Assembly: GCA_947307225.1 (NCBI GenBank)
Contig: CAMZIL010000002.1
Location: 23,459-87,458, forward strand
Reading direction: 5' to 3'
Length of the DNA: 64,000 nucleotides
From: an uncultured Candidatus Saccharibacteria bacterium
GTDB taxonomy: Bacteria > Patescibacteriota > Saccharimonadia > Saccharimonadales > Saccharimonadaceae
The notes under the pieces are model-generated. The model worked only from the letters and a program-made list of their open reading frames with translations. It was not told the origin of the DNA and did not search any database. This document shows, piece by piece, positions 35,340 through 43,212 of the stretch. The stretch's first letter is position 1. Each line of letters starts with the position of its first letter. A program made the position numbers and the translations under genes.

Positions 35340-35864
35340 ATGGGTAAAGAAGAAGTGAAGAGAACGTCCACCTGTGTCAGTGCATACGGTGGGAATTTAG
35401 TGATGATTCTTGTGCGAAATTTTATGGTCCCCGGCAGAGGGGATGATTTTGTTTTGTCGATGAACGAACTCGGTATCGGCGGTTATGGTACTTTGCTCAT
35501 CTCGTTAAACAATGACGAATACAGCAGGGCAGTTAACGTCGCGGATAGTGACGACGTTGAACTGTTAGGAGTCGAGGACACGGAAAGCGGCTCTCCTTAT
35601 GTTTTCGTCAAAAGAGTGATTCGTAACGGGAAAGCATACTTGTTTCCGGTAATCCTGAACGCGAAGCTGGCCGAGACTCGTCCATGCGAGGACAGTCATT
35701 TGTACGAGGAAGACTATGAAGTATTGGGCTCGAATAGTTTTACTCTGCGTCTTAGTAGTGAGTTGGATCCTGAACACCTTTGCGCTATGCGCATCATCTA
35801 CGCTCCCGGAGAACGAATCGAGTGGAACGAAGATGACGTAGAGCGAGTCTTCGCGCGTATTTAA
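35340..35864 (+). CDS. Hypothetical protein, mixed alpha/beta
   Basis: Unrecognised protein of 174 residues. The reading frame is open upstream (ATG at 35289, TTG at 35262), but AGGAGG (35329-35334) lies 5 nt before the ATG at 35340 and a promoter ends at 35282, so 35340 is preferred. The sequence is acidic, with beta-like segments (MILVRNFMVPGRGDDFVLSM; YGTLLISLNNDEYS) and no transmembrane helix. A strong terminator follows. Confidence 0.58.
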   Translation: MGKEEVKRTSTCVSAYGGNLVMILVRNFMVPGRGDDFVLSMNELGIGGYGTLLISLNNDEYSRAVNVADSDDVELLGVEDTESGSPYVFVKRVIRNGKAYLFPVILNAKLAETRPCEDSHLYEEDYEVLGSNSFTLRLSSELDPEHLCAMRIIYAPGERIEWNEDDVERVFARI

Positions 35865-35895
35865 GAGGCATTTTTCTCCCCCATCAATCCATGAT

Positions 35896-35931
35896 AAAAC
35901 CGAGGAGCATATAAAAGTCCCTCGGTTTTTT
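35896..35931 (+). terminator. Rho-independent terminator
   Basis: Stem AAACCGAGG ... CCTCGGTTT followed by TTTT. Confidence 0.88.
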
Positions 35932-35989
35932 CGTGCTTTTAAAGCTTATGCATATGCTATAATGTAAGCAAATATAAGTGTGAGGTGTG

Positions 35990-37180
35990 ATGAAAAGTGT
36001 GTGGACCAAAGTGAGCGCCGTTGCGCTTGCTGGCGTGGTAATATTAAATGCCTGTATTCCTTATGCGGTCGCGGCGACAGATACTGAGCCGGTGATTGCG
36101 GGTACGAAGGATGAATCTGCAAAGGTAGCGGAGGAATTTTTCTCTGTCGCGGATTATACCTTGGATTTTGGTCGCGTATCTGAGCTGGGTCGTAGCTACA
36201 CAAAGACGATCACGGTTCGCAATAATACGACGAACGATGTAATTATTGATGCATCGGTTAGCGCTTTTGAAGGTGATGCGGCGGATAATAACCGCAAATT
36301 ATCTCAGTGGATTGCATTCGTAGGCGGTGTGACGCATTTCAACGTCGCTGCGGGCGGTACGCGTGAGGTGAACGTACGCGTTGCCTTGCCAGAGGATGCT
36401 CCGGCCGGTTCGCAGTATGCCAATATCACTTTGACCGACGCAAATGGCCATGCCGAAAAAGTCATGGTAAAGATGGACGTGGCTGGCGATGGTCTAAAGT
36501 ACAATAGCGAAGTTTCCGGTGCTTGGATTGATCCGGTGCATCTCGATGATTCACTTAACGGCCGCGTGATGATTAAGAATACCGGTACGGCCGGCTTCAC
36601 CTCCACTTACCAGATTAAGGCCAAGAATGTCTTTGGCGGTATGGACTGGATTATTATTAAGGAAACGAGTGAAGAGGTTTTCCCGGGTAAACAGGTCGAG
36701 TTTAGCGTTTCCGACAAGCTCGGCTTTGGTGTCTATACGGTAGAGCAGCGCGTTACTTTCGTGAATGCTGAGGGCAGGATCTCTGAATCGATGCTTTCGC
36801 GCACGGTTATCAATATTCCTTGGTGGCTACTTGTTGCCGTTGGTGGCTTCATTATCCTTCTGATTATTGTTATCACTGTCCTAAAGCGTCGACATCGTGC
36901 GAAGAACGCCGACAAGATGGCGCGCGCGGAGCGCAAAGTTCACAAGGCGGAGATTGCGCGCATTGAAAAGGCTGAAGAGAAGGCGATCGCAAAAGAGAAG
37001 AAGGCTGCTTCGAAGAAAGAGAAGGATGAAGACGAAGAGATTGCGGAGATTGCCGGCCAGCTCGATGATGCTCAGTCTGAGGAGCCTGTTGGCGACGATG
37101 ACGCGATCTTTGACGAGGAAGAGGCTACGCCGATCAAAATCGTCGTGAAGAAGCGTCCGCCGACAAAGAAGATTCAATGA
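35990..37180 (+). CDS. Secreted/membrane-anchored DUF916-like surface protein
   Basis: A 396-residue protein with a real N-terminal signal peptide (basic start, hydrophobic core to AVAA at about 28), two beta-sandwich-like domains (TLDFGRVSELGRSYTKTITVRNNTTNDV; GRVMIKNTGTAGFTSTYQIKAK), a transmembrane segment at about 275-297 and a Lys/Glu-rich cytoplasmic tail. The order resembles DUF916 and WxL-interacting surface proteins. ATG at 35990 follows GAGGT by 4 nt and is preferred over the GTG just upstream. The promoter has an extended -10 TGCTATAAT near 35955. Confidence 0.65.
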   Translation: MKSVWTKVSAVALAGVVILNACIPYAVAATDTEPVIAGTKDESAKVAEEFFSVADYTLDFGRVSELGRSYTKTITVRNNTTNDVIIDASVSAFEGDAADNNRKLSQWIAFVGGVTHFNVAAGGTREVNVRVALPEDAPAGSQYANITLTDANGHAEKVMVKMDVAGDGLKYNSEVSGAWIDPVHLDDSLNGRVMIKNTGTAGFTSTYQIKAKNVFGGMDWIIIKETSEEVFPGKQVEFSVSDKLGFGVYTVEQRVTFVNAEGRISESMLSRTVINIPWWLLVAVGGFIILLIIVITVLKRRHRAKNADKMARAERKVHKAEIARIEKAEEKAIAKEKKAASKKEKDEDEEIAEIAGQLDDAQSEEPVGDDDAIFDEEEATPIKIVVKKRPPTKKIQ

Positions 37181-37181
37181 T

Positions 37182-37212
37182 AAAAAAGAGCCCTTGTGAA
37201 GGGCTCTTTTTC
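37182..37212 (+). terminator. Rho-independent terminator
   Basis: Stem AAAGAGCCC ... GGGCTCTTT followed by TTC. Confidence 0.9.
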
Positions 37213-37227
37213 TTATATATTTTTCCA

Positions 37228-37317
37228 AAAAAAATGGTGAGTCCGGTTTCGATTTTCAATTCATTCAAATCTCGCCGTCCTCACATTTTTGCTTCGCAAA
37301 AAAATGGTGAGTCCGGT
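37228..37317. repeat. 20-bp direct repeat containing the tRNA-Lys 3' end
   Basis: AAAAAAATGGTGAGTCCGGT occurs at 37228-37247 and again at 37298-37317, where it is the 3' end of the tRNA-Lys gene (complement of CCA and acceptor strand). The first copy is an orphan tRNA end. Confidence 0.9.
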
Positions 37318-37381
37318 GAGACTTGAACTCACGACACCCTGCTTAAAAGGCAGGTGCTCTAACCAGCTGAGCTACGGACCC
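37305..37381 (-). tRNA. tRNA-Lys(UUU)
   Basis: On the minus strand, acceptor GGGTCCG pairs with CGGACTC (one G-U) and CCA is encoded. Anticodon stem CCTGC/GCAGG encloses CTTTTAA, giving TTT. Confidence 0.95.
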
Positions 37382-37437
37382 ATTTTTAAATACCTGTTTA
37401 TTATAGCGCTTCTGCTGCGTTTTTGCAAGCGGGCATG

Positions 37438-37465
37438 AGAAAGGCGCCACTGGGGCGCCTTTCGG
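37438..37465 (-). terminator. Terminator of the 37474-37929 gene
   Basis: Perfect stem GAAAGGCGCC ... GGCGCCTTTC with a weak T tail. Confidence 0.7.
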
Positions 37466-37473
37466 GAATAAGT

Positions 37474-37929
37474 TTAGTTAAATTGAGACTTCAGTTGCTC
37501 GTAATAGAGTGCTTCTTTGATGAAGCACGTTCTCTTTTCCTTGCCGTCGTCAATGTAGACACTGGCAGACTTTTCTCCGACGAAATCCATAAGAGTTTCG
37601 ATCAGATCATAGAAACCGCTCTCCCAGATGTCACAGAATGCCTGCCTACTGACGTTTCCGTCGTACTGACATTCGTTCATGATAGAAGTGATTTTGAGCG
37701 CGCAACGCTGTCCTATTCCGGGCTTGAAGGTGTATGCCGGTACGACTTCGAGGGCGAGATGGAGATTTTCGCGATCGGTATTACCGTAGATGAAACCCAT
37801 TACCTTATCGAACTTTTCATTTATGTCGACAAGCTCTTCTTTCTCGATTGAAATCGTAACCGTAGCTGAAACGATGGCATCCTTGGACTGATGTCCGCCC
37901 GGTGTATGATATCTCTTAAACTTTCCCAT
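37474..37929 (-). CDS. Hypothetical protein under a perfect consensus promoter
   Basis: Unrecognised 151-residue soluble protein. It starts GKFKRYHTPGGHQSKD and continues with beta-like (AIVSATVTISIEKEEL) and helical segments; cysteines at several positions, no membrane helix. Start ATG at 37929 has AGGAGG 6 nt upstream and a ~60-nt 5' UTR with a GC-rich hairpin. The promoter is an exact sigma-70 consensus (37992-38020), the strongest in the window. The gene lies between tRNA-Lys and tRNA-Val and has no recognisable relatives. Confidence 0.62.
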   Translation of the reverse strand: MGKFKRYHTPGGHQSKDAIVSATVTISIEKEELVDINEKFDKVMGFIYGNTDRENLHLALEVVPAYTFKPGIGQRCALKITSIMNECQYDGNVSRQAFCDIWESGFYDLIETLMDFVGEKSASVYIDDGKEKRTCFIKEALYYEQLKSQFN

Positions 37930-37991
37930 AATTTCCTCCTATACAAAGCATAGATTTAGCACCCGAGGGGGAGGCGCTAGCTTATCCTTTC

Positions 37992-38020
37992 ATTATATCA
38001 TACATAAGCATTTTTGTCAA
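37992..38020 (-). promoter_or_regulatory. Perfect consensus promoter TTGACA-17-TATAAT
   Basis: Complement of 38015-38020 (TTGACA) and 37992-37997 (TATAAT), 17-nt spacer. Drives the gene at 37474-37929. Confidence 0.92.
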
Positions 38021-38078
38021 GAAAGGGCACGATAATGCTTGTAATCAGCGGAGAAACGTGCTAAAATAAGTAAGTCTT

Positions 38079-38155
38079 GGGCGGTTAGCTCAGTTGGCTA
38101 GAGCGTATCTTTGACGTAGATAAGGTCATAGGTTCGAATCCTATACCGCCCACCA
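38079..38155 (+). tRNA. tRNA-Val(GAC)
   Basis: Acceptor GGGCGGT pairs with ACCGCCC, CCA encoded. Anticodon stem TATCT/AGATA encloses TTGACGT, giving GAC. A terminator (CGCC-GATTTT-GGCG, T run) follows at 38173-38192. Confidence 0.95.
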
Positions 38156-38172
38156 TTCTGAAGAGCTACAAT

Positions 38173-38192
38173 CGCCGATTTTGGCGTTTTTT
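38173..38192 (+). terminator. Terminator after tRNA-Val
   Basis: Short CGCC/GGCG hairpin followed by TTTTTT. Confidence 0.65.
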
Positions 38193-38300
38193 CGTGCTTT
38201 ACATAGCGTATATGTACGAAGAAAACACCAATTTCGACGATTTTATCTCTTTCAGAGTTGATAGGCATACCTAGAAAATAGGGCAAGAAAAGGGGCATAT

Positions 38301-40124
38301 ATGAACGATAAAAGTAAAATCAGAAATGTTGCTATTATTGCGCACGTCGACCACGGTAAGACGACGCTTGTTGATGCGCTTTTGAAACAGAGCAATACTT
38401 TCCGCGATAACCAGGCAGAGATGGCGCAGACTCTTATTATGGACTCTGGCGATCAGGAGCATGAGCGCGGTATTACCATTACTGCAAAGCAGACTGCAGT
38501 CTATCATAACGGATATAAAATTAATATTATTGATACTCCGGGTCACGCCGATTTCTCCGGTGAGGTTGAGCGCACGCTCAATATGGCGGATGGCGTACTT
38601 TTGATTGTTGATGCCCAGGAAGGTCCAATGCCTCAGACAAAATTCGTTCTCCAAAAGGCTTTGGAGCTCAATTTGACCCCTATTGTCGTTATTAATAAGA
38701 TCGATAAGCCAGCTGCTCGCCTCGGTGAGGTTGAGGACGAGATTGCTGATTTGTTCCTTGAGCTCGCAACGAATGAGGCTCAGCTCAAGTATCCTACCTA
38801 TTACGCGATTGCACGCGATGGCAAGGCTGGTAAGACTCCAGAGCTCGATAATGATCTTCATGTGATTTTCGACGCAATTATTAACGAAATCCCAGAGCCA
38901 CAGGTCGATACGGACGATTCTAAGGGTGCGCAGCTCCTCGTTGCGGCGCTCGCAGCGGATAGCTACCTCGGTAAATATGCGATTGGCAAGATTTTCCGCG
39001 GCAAGCTCAAAAAGAATGAGTCTGTGACCGTCATGAAGACGAACGGCGAAACGATTCGCGGCAAGATTGATAGCCTCTATACTTATCGTGGCCTTGGCCG
39101 CGAGGAGACCAACGAGGCGATTGCTGGCGATATTGTTGCTTTGGCCGGTCTTGGTGCCGCGTCGATTGGCGATACGATTGCGACTGGCGATAACCCAGAG
39201 ACTCTTCCTACGATTGAGCTCGAGGCGCCAACACTTTCGATTTACATTGGTCCAAACACTTCGCCGCTAAAAGGTCGCGAGGGCGAATTCACGACTTCTC
39301 GCCAGATTGGCGATCGCCTCCAGCGCGAGCTAGAGACGAACATTGCGCTTCGTCTAGAGCCGCAGGGCCTCGGTTATAAGGTTTCTGGTCGCGGCGAGCT
39401 ACATCTTTCTGTCCTTATTGAAACGATGCGCCGCGAGGGCTATGAGCTCGAAGTTGGTCGCCCAGAGGTTGTCTACAAGATAGAAAATGGCGTCGAAATG
39501 GAGCCAGTTGAGGAACTTACGATTGAGGTTTCGCCAGAGTATGTTGGTGCTGTTTCTCAGGAGCTTGGCGTTCGCAAAGCAGAGCTCGTTTCTCAGGAAA
39601 TGACGACATCTGGCAGCACTCGCTTTGTTTACACGATTACTACGGCCGCTTTGATCGGTCTTCGCAACAACTTGCTCACCGGTACGAAGGGTACGGCAAT
39701 TATGAATACTTTGCCGAAGGGCTATCAGCCAGTCACTTCGCACTATCAGCAGGAGCGCAATGGCGCGCTTGTGGCCTCTGAGGCCGGCCAGAGTACTGCC
39801 TACGCACTCGATGCAGCTCAGGCTCGTGGCGTCTTGTATATTCCGCCTCAGGTTGACGTATATATGGGCATGATTGTCGGTCTTTCGAAGAAAGACGAAC
39901 TCGATATTAACGTTTGCCGCGAGAAGCAGCTTACGAACATGCGTACGCATGCATCCGACGGGGCAATTCAGCTCACTCCGCATACTCAGCTCAGTCTTGA
40001 GCAGTGCTTGGATTTCTTGATGGAAGATGAGCTTTTGGAAGTCACGCCAAAGTCTCTCCGCCTTCGCAAAAAGGAATTGAATCCGACTTTGCGCAAGCGC
40101 GCACGCAATCACGCACAGCAATAG
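38301..40124 (+). CDS. typA: Translational GTPase TypA/BipA
   Basis: A 607-residue ribosome-associated GTPase involved in stress and 50S maturation. G1 AHVDHGKTTLVD, G2 ERGITI, G3 DTPGHADF and G4 INKIDKP are intact. Domain II (GKYAIGKIFRGKLKKNE) and EF-G-like domains III and V (GRGELHLSVLIETMRREGYELEVGRP) follow, and the C-terminal TypA-specific region contains KKDELDINVCREKQLTNMR. Length and order are typical. GGGG precedes the ATG. It ends in a terminator whose loop contains a spurious ATG (40137). Confidence 0.96.
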   Translation: MNDKSKIRNVAIIAHVDHGKTTLVDALLKQSNTFRDNQAEMAQTLIMDSGDQEHERGITITAKQTAVYHNGYKINIIDTPGHADFSGEVERTLNMADGVLLIVDAQEGPMPQTKFVLQKALELNLTPIVVINKIDKPAARLGEVEDEIADLFLELATNEAQLKYPTYYAIARDGKAGKTPELDNDLHVIFDAIINEIPEPQVDTDDSKGAQLLVAALAADSYLGKYAIGKIFRGKLKKNESVTVMKTNGETIRGKIDSLYTYRGLGREETNEAIAGDIVALAGLGAASIGDTIATGDNPETLPTIELEAPTLSIYIGPNTSPLKGREGEFTTSRQIGDRLQRELETNIALRLEPQGLGYKVSGRGELHLSVLIETMRREGYELEVGRPEVVYKIENGVEMEPVEELTIEVSPEYVGAVSQELGVRKAELVSQEMTTSGSTRFVYTITTAALIGLRNNLLTGTKGTAIMNTLPKGYQPVTSHYQQERNGALVASEAGQSTAYALDAAQARGVLYIPPQVDVYMGMIVGLSKKDELDINVCREKQLTNMRTHASDGAIQLTPHTQLSLEQCLDFLMEDELLEVTPKSLRLRKKELNPTLRKRARNHAQQ

Positions 40125-40130
40125 AAAAAG

Positions 40131-40164
40131 GGAAAATTGAACACGAGAGTTGTTCAATTTTTTC
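40131..40164 (+). terminator. typA terminator
   Basis: Stem AAAATTGAACA ... TGTTCAATTTT followed by TT. Confidence 0.85.
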
Positions 40165-40247
40165 TTTGCTTGAAAAATAACAGGGTAAAATGCATAATTA
40201 TATGCGTAGAACAATTGGTTGCGCACTTATCGAAGGAGGTGAGCGCA

Positions 40248-40814
40248 TTGTTGGATCATTTAAACTTTGTTGCGTATTATCTGGCCGGATTAGTGGTAGG
40301 GATTATTAGCATTTCGCTACTTTATGCCTGCTTCACTTATTACGGCTCGTATCGATGGTCGATCTGGTCGTCGAAGAAGTATCTGCTGTCCCATGGGCGC
40401 GGTTGTCGCGTAGAAGATAATCAGTACGCTATCCGCCATGACAAGATACGGAGGGTGCTTTTCGTACCTCTGTTTACTATCTTTAGCTGCGCGGTAGGAT
40501 TTCTTGCCCTTAAAGAGCCGGGCTCTAGATGGGGCCTGATTACGGCGTCAATTATCTTCATGACTTTCGTAGCTTTAGTCGAATCGCGTTTTGAACTTCG
40601 CATTGGTCTACTTGATAAGGTGAACGAAAAGAACTCGAAAGCATTTTTTTCTGGTTTAGATGGTCTAACGGAGCAGTTCACCTACGAATATGGCGAAGGC
40701 GCTAGGGAATTACTTCTAGAGAAAAAGAAGTACATAGTGGCGGACTACCTCGTATTTAAGATGTTCGGCGGGATCGACAGTTATGAATGGGGCGATATAG
40801 ATCTTGATTGGTAA
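40248..40814 (+). CDS. Membrane protein of unknown function, TTG start
   Basis: The frame is open from 40137, but that ATG is inside the typA terminator. GAAGGAGG (40232-40239) lies 8 nt before the TTG at 40248, and a TAAAAT -10 box lies near 40186, so the TTG start (188 residues, beginning LLDHLNFVAYYLAG) is preferred. Two or three hydrophobic segments at about 10-30, 70-88 and 95-112 are followed by a soluble C-terminal part rich in aromatic and acidic residues ending YEWGDIDLDW. No family recognised. A terminator follows. Confidence 0.58.
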   Translation: MLDHLNFVAYYLAGLVVGIISISLLYACFTYYGSYRWSIWSSKKYLLSHGRGCRVEDNQYAIRHDKIRRVLFVPLFTIFSCAVGFLALKEPGSRWGLITASIIFMTFVALVESRFELRIGLLDKVNEKNSKAFFSGLDGLTEQFTYEYGEGARELLLEKKKYIVADYLVFKMFGGIDSYEWGDIDLDW

Positions 40815-40828
40815 TAGCAACAACGGAT

Positions 40829-40865
40829 AAATCTGGAGCTTGCTTAAAAGGCTCCAGATTTTTTG
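40829..40865 (+). terminator. Rho-independent terminator
   Basis: Stem AATCTGGAGC ... GCTCCAGATT followed by TTTT. Confidence 0.88.
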
Positions 40866-41547
40866 TTAAGGGGTAGAATGCATATTCTGAAATAGTTTTC
40901 TGAAAAAGCAAGGGCAGGGCAATTGTATTTTTGAAACAATTTTGTGTTCATGTCAAGGGCCGTGAGTTCGGTTATAATAAAACAAATTCCGGAAAAAGCA
41001 AGTGTGCAAAAAACGTAAGAAATTTGGAAAATTGTTCGGTTCTACCCCTGTTAAATTTGACATTTTTCCACCGTATTGTGTAAAACTTGCCCAAAATGGG
41101 TCTTGAAAAATCTGAAAATGTTGCTTAAACTAAGGACAAGTGGAAACAAAAACAAACACCACGAAAAACAAAAATAAGCAATAACGATTGACAAAATACA
41201 ATGCAAACTACTCAATTAGCTCAAGATCAATCGCACTACCAGATTGTTACTCTGTCTAAACGCAAGTAGCTTGTTTTTGCAGCACATTTACATTGTTCGA
41301 ACCCGGTCATCGAGGAGTTTTGGGCGCGTTTAGGATACGCGAAACAGAAACTGTATGCACTTTCAACACAAATACACACCTCCCAAACAAATAACTCCAC
41401 CTCACACAAATTAAGTCTCTCAACTCCGTAACAATATGATAGCTATACGCTACCAGCAGTTATGGAATCTTAAATGTGTTAAGGAACAAAATAAACAACA
41501 AAAAACACAAAAACCTGAAATTTCTCGATGAACGGGTTTGAACGAAG
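40866..41547. other. Long AT-rich intergenic region before the division cluster
   Basis: About 680 nt without a supportable gene. It holds a TATAAT box (40973-40978), a TTAAGGGGTAGAA motif (40866-40878), the 16-mer GTTCTACCCCTGTTAA (41039-41054) that recurs inverted at 52734-52749, a small CGCGT/ACGCG hairpin near 41330, and a 56-nt stretch with no G (41359-41414). An unidentified RNA may be encoded. No RNase P or tmRNA signatures were seen. Confidence 0.5.
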
Positions 41548-41559
41548 TATAATGAAGGA

Positions 41560-42435
41560 ATGAATGAAGTTCATATTCCAGTTTTATTGTCGGACGTGAT
41601 ACGTATGTTGTCCCCCAAAGAAGGTGAATCTTATTTGGATTTGACGGCAGGATATGGTGGGCACGCAGATAAAATTTTGGAAGTAACGCAGAACTATAAT
41701 GGAGCGGTCCTAAATGACCGTGACCAGAATGCAATTGATTTCTTAGAGGCGAAGTACCAAGAGGAGAAGCCAAAATTGATGCATGATGATTTTTACAGTA
41801 CGGCGCTACGACTTGTGGAGAGTGAAAAAAAGTTCGATATGATTCTGGCCGACTTCGGCGTTTCTTCACCGCAACTAGATATAGCGGAAAGAGGTTTTTC
41901 CTTTGCAAAAGAGGCTCGTTTGGATATGCGAATGAACAACGAGCAGGATTTGGATGCATGGACGATTGTAAATAAGTGGAGCGAAGGAAAACTTGCGGAT
42001 ATTTTTGAGCGCTACGCAGAAGAGCGAGCGGGCCGTGCGAAAATGTTGGCTCGTGAGATCTGCATGCATCGCCCTATAAATACAACGACTGAGCTCGCCG
42101 ATTTGATTCGGTCTAAGTCGCCATATTCGCATACGCATCCGGCAACGAAGATTTTTCAGGCAATTCGCATCGTCGTGAACGATGAGCTTGGAATTATTGA
42201 GAGGACATTGCCGCTGCTACCAAAACTATTAAATCCAGGTGGTAGACTTGCGATCATATCTTTCCATAGCCTAGAAGATCGACTCGTTAAAGATTTTTTC
42301 AAAGACGAAAGTAGCAAAGGTTTCGAGTCGACACTAACCGTACTTACGAAGAAACCAATTGTTGCGGACAACACAGAAATTGTTAATAACCCACGCGCAC
42401 GCAGCGCAAAGTTAAGGGTGGCTGAAAAGATTTGA
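41560..42435 (+). CDS. rsmH: 16S rRNA (cytosine(1402)-N4)-methyltransferase
   Basis: RsmH (MraW) of 291 residues, first gene of the division/cell-wall cluster. HIPVLLSDVIRML opens the protein; the SAM motif is YLDLTAGYGGHADKIL, followed by ILADFGVSSPQLDIAERGFSF and the C-terminal RLAIISFHSLEDRLVK. These are diagnostic. TATAAT (41548-41553) is exactly 6 nt before the ATG, so the cluster starts with a leaderless message. A 20-codon ORF and hairpins separate it from ftsL. Confidence 0.95.
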   Translation: MNEVHIPVLLSDVIRMLSPKEGESYLDLTAGYGGHADKILEVTQNYNGAVLNDRDQNAIDFLEAKYQEEKPKLMHDDFYSTALRLVESEKKFDMILADFGVSSPQLDIAERGFSFAKEARLDMRMNNEQDLDAWTIVNKWSEGKLADIFERYAEERAGRAKMLAREICMHRPINTTTELADLIRSKSPYSHTHPATKIFQAIRIVVNDELGIIERTLPLLPKLLNPGGRLAIISFHSLEDRLVKDFFKDESSKGFESTLTVLTKKPIVADNTEIVNNPRARSAKLRVAEKI

Positions 42436-42504
42436 TCTTGATAGTGCCCTAGCGGAGTGAAACGGGCGCTATCGTAAAAAAATAAAAACAAAAAGGAGCC
42501 AAAA

Positions 42505-42567
42505 ATGGCAAAAATCATCGTCGCTAGCCGCAGCCGCGCACAGCAGATCAAAGTTAACTTCCGCTAA
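42505..42567 (+). CDS. Candidate 20-residue small protein or leader peptide
   Basis: A complete ATG-to-TAA frame of 20 codons between rsmH and ftsL. The product, MAKIIVASRSRAQQIKVNFR, is basic. The start is supported by AAAAAGGAG 7 nt upstream, one of the best Shine-Dalgarno sequences in the window. One nucleotide after the stop lies a 9-bp perfect hairpin (42569-42595). This arrangement suits either a small protein or a leader peptide that controls read-through into the cluster. No relative is known to me. Confidence 0.45.
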   Translation: MAKIIVASRSRAQQIKVNFR

Positions 42568-42568
42568 T

Positions 42569-42598
42569 AGCTATAGGTGCTAGTCGCCTATAGCTTTT
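42569..42598 (+). terminator. Hairpin after the 20-codon ORF (terminator or attenuator)
   Basis: Stem AGCTATAGG (42569-42577) with CCTATAGCT (42587-42595), 9-nt loop, followed by only TTT. Confidence 0.6.
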
Positions 42599-42692
42599 AG
42601 TGCAGAGCAGACTTAATCTATTACATGCCCCTTTTGACCGGGGGTACCGAATAGGTGAAGTTGTTCGGAGTGTGTAAAAAATTTTTGACCTT

Positions 42693-42745
42693 CTTTGGTA
42701 AGGAAGTTGGGCGTTTATCTCTTGTCGCCCAACTTACCGCCAAAG
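42693..42745 (+). promoter_or_regulatory. Large hairpin in the ftsL leader
   Basis: Outer stem CTTTGG/CCAAAG and inner stem AGTTGGGCG/CGCCCAACT with a 12-nt loop and an internal loop. GGTAAG can alternatively pair with CTTACC. No T run follows, so it looks regulatory and not a terminator. It ends about 40 nt before ftsL. Confidence 0.6.
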
Positions 42746-42784
42746 CTCAGAATAAACAGTAAAACAAAAGGATATTAATTTTTA

Positions 42785-43147
42785 ATGTCAGCATATTATG
42801 CAACTCGAAGAATGAACACGACTTCAAGTTCGGCTACTTGGGTACGCAATCATAATGCGGTGCGTCACGACGCAAAGAAGCAGCTGGGTCCGATTAGTCA
42901 TATTATCCTCGTTTCGGTGGTAGTGTGCCTTATCGGCTTGCTCGCGCTGACGCAAAGTGCCAAAGTGGTGCAGTACGATCTCGGGATTGCGACAGCGAAT
43001 AGTGAGATCTCTAACCTCGAGGCACAGCGTGATGCTCTCGCGGTAGAAAATGCGAAAATTACCGCGGCAGCAGCCGACGAAGACACTAATAAGGTGGCTT
43101 CGACAATGGTTGATGCTAATAGTAATGCGGAATTTGTTAGCGAATAA
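42785..43147 (+). CDS. ftsL: FtsL-like division protein
   Basis: A 120-residue bitopic protein. The cytoplasmic part (1-~38) is Ser/Thr/Arg-rich, the transmembrane segment is about 39-60 (ISHIILVSVVVCLIGLLAL), and a coiled-coil-like external helix follows (YDLGIATANSEISNLEAQRDALAVENAKI). Sequence similarity is weak, as always for FtsL, but position between rsmH and ftsI and the topology make FtsL the best call. AAAGGA lies 12 nt upstream of the ATG. A terminator at 43170-43198 separates it from ftsI. Confidence 0.68.
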   Translation: MSAYYATRRMNTTSSSATWVRNHNAVRHDAKKQLGPISHIILVSVVVCLIGLLALTQSAKVVQYDLGIATANSEISNLEAQRDALAVENAKITAAAADEDTNKVASTMVDANSNAEFVSE

Positions 43148-43169
43148 TACTATTGTTTGTGTTTTGTAG

Positions 43170-43198
43170 AAAATACACCCCCAACAGGGTGTATTTTT
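43170..43198 (+). terminator. Rho-independent terminator
   Basis: Stem AAATACACCC ... GGGTGTATTT followed by TT, between ftsL and ftsI. Confidence 0.85.
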
Positions 43199-43212
43199 GA
43201 TAAAATATGGTT

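Noticed and set aside
40137..40247. N-terminal extension of the 40248-40814 protein
   Set aside because: The ATG at 40137 lies within the typA terminator hairpin and lacks a ribosome-binding site; the TTG at 40248 has GAAGGAGG.
41280..41320. tRNA on the minus strand because of a GGTTCGAAC word
   Set aside because: The flanking sequence cannot form a T-stem, anticodon stem or acceptor stem.
40866..41547. Replication origin (oriC) in the long AT-rich gap
   Set aside because: Only one or two weak TTTTCCAC-like words were seen, with no cluster of DnaA boxes and no dnaA or dnaN nearby.
42505..42567. tmRNA tag sequence
   Set aside because: The short frame does not end in the usual Ala-Leu-Ala-Ala type tag and there is no tRNA-like domain around it.
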